Origin: Floridanema aerugineum
GTDB taxonomy: Bacteria; Cyanobacteriota; Cyanobacteriia; Cyanobacteriales; Aerosakkonemataceae
Assembly (NCBI RefSeq): GCF_041929345.1
Contig: NZ_JBHFNQ010000210.1
Span: 62,001-126,000 of the forward strand
Direction: 5' to 3'
DNA: 64,000 nucleotides
Position 1 is the first letter of the stretch. Each line of letters begins with the position of its first letter. Of the stretch, positions 26,812-33,306 are shown piece by piece. A program made the position numbers and the translations under genes. The notes below the pieces were generated by a model. The model saw only the letters and a program-made list of their open reading frames with translations, searched no databases and was not told the DNA's origin.

Positions 26812-27246
26812 CTATCGATTTGCTAGACTTGGCCCCAAAAGCTTTTCTAGAATTTGGCGCGAGAGAGCATCTACTTCTTGTTCTAGAGAACTCATTGCAG
26901 CTTGTTTTTGCTCGTCTATTTCTTTCCGAGTCTGCTCTAATCGAGCTTGTACTTCTGCAACAGCCTCAGCATTTTTCTCTTGCGCGATTTTCTTGGCATC
27001 TTCTTGAGCAGCAGCAATTACACTTTGAGCTTCCCGACGAGCTACAGCTAACTGTTCCTCATACTGCTTTGCCAGTTGCTCTGCTTTAGCCAAGCGTTCT
27101 CGTGCCTCAACCTCATTGGTGCGGATATATTCAGAGCGATCGTCTATTGCCTTAGACAGAGGCTTATAGAAAACCGCATTCAACACCGCCGCCAGCAGCA
27201 AAAACTGCACTGCCATTAAAGGCAAAGTAGCGTCGAAATCAAACAT
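26812..27246 (-). CDS. atpF2: ATP synthase subunit b'
   Basis: The 144-residue b' subunit (atpG in cyanobacterial naming). A short N-terminal membrane helix (LPLMAVQFLLLAAVLNAVFY) and a coiled coil (RERLAKAEQLAKQYEEQLAVARREAQ) make the second strand of the peripheral stalk. It lacks the longer N-terminal leader of b. About 105 bp separate it from atpF. Confidence 0.95.
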   Translation of the reverse strand: MFDFDATLPLMAVQFLLLAAVLNAVFYKPLSKAIDDRSEYIRTNEVEARERLAKAEQLAKQYEEQLAVARREAQSVIAAAQEDAKKIAQEKNAEAVAEVQARLEQTRKEIDEQKQAAMSSLEQEVDALSRQILEKLLGPSLANR

Positions 27247-27421
27247 TTTTTACAGTTTCAAAAACTACCAGGGAGCAAAATAAATTCTGGAAAAATTGAT
27301 TACTTGGGTATGGAGGAATTTCAAATTACAGGTAGCAGATGGCAAATTCAATCACAATTTCCCATCTCACCTCTGAAAATTTGCCATTCTCCATTACCCA
27401 TCTCTCAATGCTTTACTCTGC

Positions 27422-27670
27422 TTAACCTGCAAAGGGGTTAGCAAACAACAACACCAGAGAAATAACCAGACCGTAGATGGTCAGGGATTCCATGAACGCT
27501 AGAGTTAACAGCAAAGTACCGCGAATCTTACCTTCAGCCTCTGGCTGACGAGCAATACCTTCTACAGCTTGTCCAGAAGCGTTACCTTGACCAATACCAG
27601 GGCCAATAGCAGCTAAACCAACAGCTAAAGCAGCAGCCAATACAGAAGCAGCAGAAACCAATGGATCCAT
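27422..27670 (-). CDS. atpE: ATP synthase subunit c
   Basis: The 82-residue proteolipid of the proton-driven rotor ring (atpH in cyanobacterial naming). Two membrane helices joined by the polar loop RQPEAEGKIRG; the inner helix carries the glycine motif GPGIGQGNASGQ and the outer helix the proton-binding Glu in LAFMESLTIYG. The ion-site sequence fits proton rather than sodium coupling. Practically invariant in cyanobacteria. Confidence 0.98.
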   Translation of the reverse strand: MDPLVSAASVLAAALAVGLAAIGPGIGQGNASGQAVEGIARQPEAEGKIRGTLLLTLAFMESLTIYGLVISLVLLFANPFAG

Positions 27671-27795
27671 GATGTTTTAACTTACCTTATCTACACAACA
27701 AACAAATCGGATTTTGGACTTTTGAGCTAGGATCAGAAATTTACTTCCTTGATGCCAAATTCTCTCTTCCTAATCAACCTACCATTAAATGAGGA

Positions 27796-28554
27796 CTAAC
27801 CATGCTCCTCATGTTCTTCTCCACCATGCCCTTCCATCGCCTCATGGATATATGCCGCCGCCAGGGTAGCAAATACCAAAGCTTGGATGGCACTGGTAAA
27901 CAAACCTAACGCCATAATTGGCAAAGGTACAAACAGAGGCACCAGTAGCACCAACACCCCAACTACTAGTTCATCCGCCAGAATGTTTCCAAATAGACGG
28001 AAGCTCAGGGAAAGTGGTTTGGTGAAATCTTCTAAAATCGCAATGGGTAATAGGACTGGTGTCGGTTCGATATATTTCCTAAAGTACCCCAACCCCCGCT
28101 TGCTAAACCCAGCGTAAAAGTACGCCAAGGAAGTTAGCAATGCCAAGGCTACAGTGGTGTTGATGTCATTAGTCGGTGCAGCTAATTCACCTTCTGGAAG
28201 TTTAATTAATCTCCAGGGAATCAATGCTCCTGACCAATTGGACACGAAGATAAACAAAAACAGTGTGCCGATAAAGGGCACCCAAGGACGGTATTCTTTC
28301 TCACCAAGTTGGTTTTTTGCCAGTCCTTGGATAAACTCCAGAACGTATTCCATAAAATTCTGCATACCGCCGGGAATTCTCTGGATGCTCTTAGTAGCTA
28401 GGAATGAAGCTACCAATAGGAGGGCAATAACGAACCAAGAGGTGAGAAATACTTGCCCGTGTAGTTTTAAGTTGCCCACTTGCCAGTAGAAATGATGACC
28501 CACTTCTAAACTAGCCAGGTGCGTAAAAGTTAAGTAATTCAAGTCACTGAGCAT
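27796..28554 (-). CDS. atpB: ATP synthase subunit a
   Basis: The 252-residue stator subunit a (atpI in cyanobacterial naming) that forms the proton half-channels. Five or so membrane helices; the essential Arg is in LSLSFRLFGNILADELVVGVL and the C-terminal helix has IQALVFATLAAAYIHEAMEGH. The tail is His/Glu-rich (HGGEEHEEHG). Position before c fits the standard operon. Confidence 0.97.
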   Translation of the reverse strand: MLSDLNYLTFTHLASLEVGHHFYWQVGNLKLHGQVFLTSWFVIALLLVASFLATKSIQRIPGGMQNFMEYVLEFIQGLAKNQLGEKEYRPWVPFIGTLFLFIFVSNWSGALIPWRLIKLPEGELAAPTNDINTTVALALLTSLAYFYAGFSKRGLGYFRKYIEPTPVLLPIAILEDFTKPLSLSFRLFGNILADELVVGVLVLLVPLFVPLPIMALGLFTSAIQALVFATLAAAYIHEAMEGHGGEEHEEHG

Positions 28555-28613
28555 TTTGACCTTCAGGAAACTTTCCCCGAAATTTAGCTTTCGAGCATCC
28601 CAGCTTGTCTAAT

Positions 28614-29057
28614 CTATCTAGGATCGGACGGCATGAGGGCTCGCACCATCTGGTATAGGAGTGCAACTTTGTATGTCAGGAATCCCAAAAATATGGGGAG
28701 AACCTGTAGCTGACTCAATTGAGTTGCTAGTATAATCAACCCAATAAATACGGCAAACCGAGACTTGCTCAGACTGCGATTTTGTTGACCAAGCTGTTCA
28801 ACATTTTTTGCCAACATTCTCAAGTAAACCACACCTGTGCACGCACCAAGCAAATAATTTAGCGCTGTGTTCAGGTTGTAAGAAATCCAAACAGAGACGA
28901 AAATAATCGCTGTTGTCGTCAAGGTGACTATGAATAGTTCTTTTTGCAGGTTATAGTATTCCTGCATTGATTCTCTGGGTCTTTCTGCCGGGGAATCAAC
29001 TTGAGAATTATCCGTAGCTGTGGCTACAGTGGTGGATTCATGAGATGAGTCTGTCAA
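28614..29057 (-). CDS. atpI: ATP synthase-associated subunit I (Atp1)
   Basis: A 147-residue membrane protein at the head of the operon, the expected place of subunit I. Four hydrophobic segments (IVTLTTTAIIFVSVWISY, ALNYLLGACTGVVYLRML, FAVFIGLIILATQLSQL, LPIFLGFLTYKVALLY) follow a Ser/Thr-rich cytoplasmic leader of about 40 residues. Subunit I assists c-ring assembly or magnesium supply in other bacteria. It starts the minus-strand atpI-B-E-F2-F-H-A-G series. Confidence 0.88.
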   Translation of the reverse strand: MTDSSHESTTVATATDNSQVDSPAERPRESMQEYYNLQKELFIVTLTTTAIIFVSVWISYNLNTALNYLLGACTGVVYLRMLAKNVEQLGQQNRSLSKSRFAVFIGLIILATQLSQLQVLPIFLGFLTYKVALLYQMVRALMPSDPR

Positions 29058-29359
29058 GGTAACGGAACTCGCAAATGGGTTCTATAATTTGACTTTGGCT
29101 TTTTCTAGCCAGATGCAATCATACCATGCTGCAAGTAACAATACTTAAAGAAAAATGATCTTTCTGTTTCGGGGACTGGGGACAGAGGTGGGGGGGTGGG
29201 GAGGTAGGGAGGTGGGGGGAGTTTTGAGTGGTAGGGGCGGGTGAGAGTAGACAATTCTGCACTCAAGAGCAGAAAAATTAACAACAAAACCCGCCAACAC
29301 AGAGTTTTGAGTTTTGAGTTAATAAACTTCCCCATCTCCCGATCCCCCCATCTCCCCTG
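29058..29359. other. lpxB-atpI gap with G-rich and TTTTGAG repeats
   Basis: A 302-bp gap. About 29169-29220 is a run of G3-G7 tracts on the plus strand (GGGGACTGGGGAC, GGTGGGGGGGTGGGG) able to form a G-quadruplex; about 29302-29325 has TTTTGAG units; about 29331-29358 is C-rich. The atp operon promoter must lie on the right of the atpI ATG, within or beyond these repeats. Confidence 0.75.
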
Positions 29360-30517
29360 CTACAAAGGTAACAGGGTGAAGATTTCTTGGGCTGCCCGAT
29401 CGCACACCCCCTTTTCCCCCAAAGCTTGACGCATTTGCTGATAATCTGCCAAAACTTGGCTTCTCTTGGCAGTATTCAATAAATTCAGGGATTCTTGGAC
29501 AATATTTTCTGCTGTTGCTTGTTCTTGGAGTAATTCCGGGACGATCGCTTTCATCAATACCAAGTTGGGCGGCGACATGAAGGGAATGGCAAATTTTAAC
29601 CCATTTTTGGCGATCCAGGCAGTAATCGGGTTAACGCGATAGATTACGACTTGAGGAACTTCTAAAAGGGCAATTTCTAGATTTACTGTCCCAGATTTGC
29701 TAATTGCTAAGTCAGCTGCGGCGATCGCTTCTATGTTTTTATCACCTACTAAAGTAGCATTTAGGTTGTATTCTCGAATTGCTTGTTCGAGGGGCTGACG
29801 GAATGATTCTAAAGATAGGGGAATTAAAAATTTTACCTTTGGAATTTTAGATTGGAGAATTTTCGCCGCTGCCAACATTACTGGTAAAACATATTTAAGC
29901 TCTTGTCTTCGGGAAGCTGGCACTAAGGTAATTACCGTTTCTTCGGACGCAATTCCCAAACTAGCACGCGCAGCCGAACGACTGGGAGCATTAGTCATTT
30001 TATCTAGTAAAGGATGACCTACCCAGGTTACTTTTACGCCTTTTTCTCCAAAAAACCGAGCTTCTTCCGGGAAAATTGCCAAAATTAGGTCAGAATTTTT
30101 GATAATTTGTTTGGTGTCGCGATCGCCCAATGACCAAACCCAAACTTGGGGAGTTATATAATACACAACGGGGACATTTGTCAAGTGCGATCGCATAAAA
30201 TTCCCGATCGCCAAATTCGGTCCCATGTAATCAATTAAAATTACCAAATCTGGCTTATTTTGCCGTAAATATTGTTTAGCTCGATTTTGGATTTGTAGAG
30301 TCGGCAAAATGTAGGGTAATGATTCCAGAATGCCCACAGAGCCAATTTTAGTAGTATCGCCCAACAAAGTAGCACCCGCTTGCGCCATGAGGGAACCACC
30401 CAAGGCAACAATTTCTAATTCCTGTCCCAATTTTTGGGCTTGACGCTTCAGTGCGTTAATTAATAACGCCCCTTGTAAATCACCAGAAACTTCGCCAGTG
30501 GAAATGAAAATCCGCAT
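29360..30517 (-). CDS. lpxB: Lipid-A-disaccharide synthase
   Basis: A GT19 glycosyltransferase that joins UDP-2,3-diacylglucosamine to lipid X to make the lipid A disaccharide at the inner membrane. Seen: the N-terminal MRIFISTGEVSGDLQGALL, DYMGPNLAIG, VYYITPQVWVWSLGDRD, GHPLLDKM, and AISKSGTVNLEIALLEVPQVVIYR. The start MRIF at 30517 matches the family; an ATG two codons earlier (30523) overlaps a repeat-borne mini-ORF. Last of the lpxC-fabZ-lpxA-lpxB series. About 385 residues, normal length. Confidence 0.96.
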   Translation of the reverse strand: MRIFISTGEVSGDLQGALLINALKRQAQKLGQELEIVALGGSLMAQAGATLLGDTTKIGSVGILESLPYILPTLQIQNRAKQYLRQNKPDLVILIDYMGPNLAIGNFMRSHLTNVPVVYYITPQVWVWSLGDRDTKQIIKNSDLILAIFPEEARFFGEKGVKVTWVGHPLLDKMTNAPSRSAARASLGIASEETVITLVPASRRQELKYVLPVMLAAAKILQSKIPKVKFLIPLSLESFRQPLEQAIREYNLNATLVGDKNIEAIAAADLAISKSGTVNLEIALLEVPQVVIYRVNPITAWIAKNGLKFAIPFMSPPNLVLMKAIVPELLQEQATAENIVQESLNLLNTAKRSQVLADYQQMRQALGEKGVCDRAAQEIFTLLPL

Positions 30518-30519
30518 AG

Positions 30520-30600
30520 TCATTTTGTCATTTGTCCTTTGTCATTTGTCACTTGTCATTTGTGTTTTGTCATTCGTTAACTTTTGAGCAATGACTAATA
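30520..30600. repeat. GTCATTT heptamer array at the lpxB start
   Basis: Repeated GTCATTTGTC-type units; on the minus strand they give ATGACAAA units that reach into the lpxB start codon region. Confidence 0.85.
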
Positions 30601-30630
30601 ACTAATGACCAATAACTAATGACTTTTTGA

Positions 30631-31455
30631 CTAATTATCATCAACATTTATACCATGAGATTTGCCAGGAATTAGCCCCCGACGTTTTGGTAATTGACTC
30701 AGTTGCAGAAAGTTGTATAAATGCTCAATATGTGGGTTAGTGCTTAATTTTTCCATCTCTTCGAGAGCTTGATTTAAAGTAAATCCAGCGCGATATAACA
30801 GACGAAAAGCTTTTTTCATATCTGCTAAATCACTGCTAGTAAAACCTGCTCTTTTTAACCCGACTAAATTAAGAGTTCTCACTCTGCAAGGATTGCCTTC
30901 TACTAGCATAAAGGGGGGGACATCGCGATCGATCCGACTCATCCCACCCACCATTGCCAAACGTCCCACATGAACGAATTGATGGATACCCAAAACTCCG
31001 CCAATTACTGCTTTTGACTCAATATGAACATGACCTGCTAAAGCCACAGCATTGGCAATTACCACTGAGTCTTCAATTACGCAGTTATGAGCTACGTGAA
31101 CGTAAGCCATCAATAAGTTATCATTACCGATTTCTGTAGCTTCCCCTGCGTTAGTGGCGCGGTTAATCGTGACATACTCGCGAATTTTGTTACCGTTGCC
31201 AATTTTGACCCAACTAGCCGAGCCATCATATTTTAGGTCTTGGGGTTCCAGACCGATCGCAGCCCCCGGAAAAATTTCATTACGTTCCCCAATTTCCGTT
31301 GGCCCTTCAATCACAACATGAGGGCCAATAACCGTTCCTGCACCGACTTTAACCTTATCCCCAATTACAGCATAAGCTCCAATTTGAACTGTAGGATGAA
31401 GTTCGGCGCTAGGATGAACGACAGCAGTGGGATGGATTAAAGTAGTCATCATCAA
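30631..31455 (-). CDS. lpxA: UDP-N-acetylglucosamine acyltransferase
   Basis: The first enzyme of lipid A synthesis; moves a 3-hydroxyacyl chain from ACP to UDP-GlcNAc. The 274-residue left-handed beta helix is made of hexapeptide repeats (IHPTAVVHPSAELHPTVQIGAYAVIG...), with the catalytic His in ANAVALAGHVHI and the IHQFVHVGRLAMVGGMS region. A helical C-terminal part (about 190-260) follows. Normal length. Between fabZ and lpxB on the same strand. Confidence 0.96.
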   Translation of the reverse strand: MMMTTLIHPTAVVHPSAELHPTVQIGAYAVIGDKVKVGAGTVIGPHVVIEGPTEIGERNEIFPGAAIGLEPQDLKYDGSASWVKIGNGNKIREYVTINRATNAGEATEIGNDNLLMAYVHVAHNCVIEDSVVIANAVALAGHVHIESKAVIGGVLGIHQFVHVGRLAMVGGMSRIDRDVPPFMLVEGNPCRVRTLNLVGLKRAGFTSSDLADMKKAFRLLYRAGFTLNQALEEMEKLSTNPHIEHLYNFLQLSQLPKRRGLIPGKSHGINVDDN

Positions 31456-31577
31456 AGTTTTGAGTTCTTAGCTTCGTTTTTCAAGTTGGGGTAACTAGGG
31501 GTTAGGTGTTAGGGGGTAGGGGTTAGGGAAATTGCCTTTTCCCCACCCCCTATCCCCTAAAAAGGAGCCACGCTGCA

Positions 31578-32087
31578 CTAGTCCACCAAAGAAAACATGA
31601 GCTCACCTTCGCAGGCGAGTTGACCATCTACTTGGGCAATGCCGCGCATTTTCGCAAAGCGACGACGTTTGACGCTCAGTAGTTCCACAGTCATTACTAA
31701 TTGATCCCCTGGTACTACAGGACGACGGAAGCGCACTCCATCAATGGCAGCAAAAACAAATAAACTGCGTTCCATTTCAGGTAGCTGAGTGAGAACTATG
31801 CCACCGACTTGCGCCATTGCTTCGACAATTAAAACTCCTGGCATAAGAGGTCTTCCGGGAAAATGTCCTTGAAAAAAAGGCTCATTAATCGTGACATTTT
31901 TAATGCCTACAGCCTTTTCTCCTGGTAAGTAATCAATGATGCGGTCTATTAGTAAAAAAGGATAACGATGGGGCAGCAAATTTTGAATTTCTTCAATTGG
32001 AAAAACTTTTTTGCTGACGGTAGAAGACTCGATATCTGTTGATTCAGAACTTTGAGAATTGGATGTATTTGCTTCGATTACGGACAT
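31578..32087 (-). CDS. fabZ: 3-hydroxyacyl-ACP dehydratase
   Basis: The 169-residue hot-dog fold dehydratase of fatty acid elongation, which shares substrate with LpxA and balances membrane against lipid A synthesis. Catalytic residues: His in FFQGHFPGRPLMPG and Glu in VLIVEAMAQ. The HRYPFLLIDRI motif is present. An acidic/Ser-rich N-terminal leader of about 25 residues precedes the core. Position between lpxC and lpxA is standard. Confidence 0.96.
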   Translation of the reverse strand: MSVIEANTSNSQSSESTDIESSTVSKKVFPIEEIQNLLPHRYPFLLIDRIIDYLPGEKAVGIKNVTINEPFFQGHFPGRPLMPGVLIVEAMAQVGGIVLTQLPEMERSLFVFAAIDGVRFRRPVVPGDQLVMTVELLSVKRRRFAKMRGIAQVDGQLACEGELMFSLVD

Positions 32088-32215
32088 GAGCAGAGCGATG
32101 TTAAATTTTAGATTGGCGATTTATCTTGGGGAAAGTGTTAGGTTTTGAGTTTTGACTTTTCAGTTAGAGAGAAAGTTTGGGGAATTTTTAATTAATTTCC
32201 CCCAGTCCCCAGTCC

Positions 32216-33187
32216 CTAGTCCCCAGTCCCCAGTCCCTGTGCTTGTAACAACTTAGCTAGTTGGATATGCAGGTTGTGACTTGCTTTGTAGGCGAAGTAG
32301 TGAGCGATCGGAATATTTCCCAATAAACTCAAATCTCCTACTAAGTCTAAGATTTTATGACGTACTGGTTCATTTGCAAATCGCAAAGGTGGATTTAACC
32401 AACCAGAATTGTCACAAACTAGAGCATTTTCCAAAGTACCACCTTTGATTAAACCTTTAGCCCGTAACTCTTCAACTTGGGATGCTAAACCAAAAGTGCG
32501 TGCAGGTGCGATCGCACTAGCAAAACTTTCCTGACTTGGACACCAACTGTACCATTGATTCCCGATCGCCGGAACAGCAAAATCTATGCCATAAGTAAAA
32601 CGCATTTGGGGCGCAGGCATAGCACAAACAAAAGCATCACCTTGATAAACGGATAGGGGACTGGGGACTGGGGACTGGGGACTGGGGGAGTGAGAGAGTT
32701 TTGAGTTTTGAGTTTTGAGTTTTGAGTTAGGAAGAGTTTCAGGAGTCAGAGAGTTTTGAATTTTCCTCTCTTGGATCTTCTCTGCCCCTCTGCCTCTCTG
32801 CCCCTCTGCCCCTCTGCTCAAGAGCTCCTCTACTCCTAATCCTGCCCGTAAGATTTCTTCTACCCAAACTTGAGCCGAGCCATCCAAAAGCGGCACTTCT
32901 GGCCCATCGATTTCGATTCTGGCATCACGAACACCCATAGCCGTTAAAGCGGCCAATAGGTGTTCTACGGTGCGAACTCCCCTAGAGTTTTCCCCCAGTT
33001 GAGTAGAAAGTAGAGTTTGAGTCACAACTTCTAACTTAGCGGGAATAGCTGGTTTTTCCGGTAAATCAACCCTAACAAAATAGCGACCTTCACCTGGTAA
33101 TGCTGGTAAAACCCGCACTTTGGTAATGATTCCGCTATGGAGTCCCACGCCAGAAAGTTCAAAACTAGTTGCCAGAGTTTGTGTCAT
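32216..33187 (-). CDS. lpxC: UDP-3-O-acyl-N-acetylglucosamine deacetylase with repeat-encoded insertion
   Basis: The zinc deacetylase that commits to lipid A synthesis. Zinc and catalytic residues are intact: VEHLLAALTAMG (His), RHKILDLVGDLSLLG (His and Asp), and the loop His near the end. At 323 residues it is about 45-60 longer than usual; residues about 119-179 (SRGAEGQRGRGAEK, PNSKLKTQNSKLSHSPSPQSPV) are translated heptamer repeats placed between the two duplicated domains. The ATG at 33187 is the last of six ATGs spaced seven bases apart. No ribosome site is visible at proper distance. Confidence 0.94.
   Translation of the reverse strand: MTQTLATSFELSGVGLHSGIITKVRVLPALPGEGRYFVRVDLPEKPAIPAKLEVVTQTLLSTQLGENSRGVRTVEHLLAALTAMGVRDARIEIDGPEVPLLDGSAQVWVEEILRAGLGVEELLSRGAEGQRGRGAEKIQERKIQNSLTPETLPNSKLKTQNSKLSHSPSPQSPVPSPLSVYQGDAFVCAMPAPQMRFTYGIDFAVPAIGNQWYSWCPSQESFASAIAPARTFGLASQVEELRAKGLIKGGTLENALVCDNSGWLNPPLRFANEPVRHKILDLVGDLSLLGNIPIAHYFAYKASHNLHIQLAKLLQAQGLGTGD
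32650..32830. repeat. Heptamer arrays inside lpxC
   Basis: Three units in a row: GGGGACTGGGGACTGGGGAC (about 32656-32690), TTTTGAG repeats (about 32697-32730), and CCCCTCTG/CCTCTCTG repeats (about 32782-32818). All keep the lpxC frame open. Confidence 0.92.
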
Positions 33188-33226
33188 TGGTCATTGGTCA
33201 TTGGTCATTGGTCATTGGTCATTGGC
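33185..33226. repeat. Six CATTGGT heptamers at the lpxC start
   Basis: Exactly six units (33185-33226). Read on the minus strand each holds an ATG; the sixth in the direction of transcription is the lpxC start codon. Confidence 0.95.
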
Positions 33227-33306
33227 AACAGGGAACAGGATCAATTTATTGTGTCCCCTTGTCACCTTGTCCCCTTGTCACTTTGTCTCCCCTGTCCTCT
33301 ACTAAA

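Noticed and set aside
29105..29335. 76-codon minus-strand frame between lpxB and atpI
   Set aside because: Pro-rich translation of a G/C-rich repeat block; no start context.
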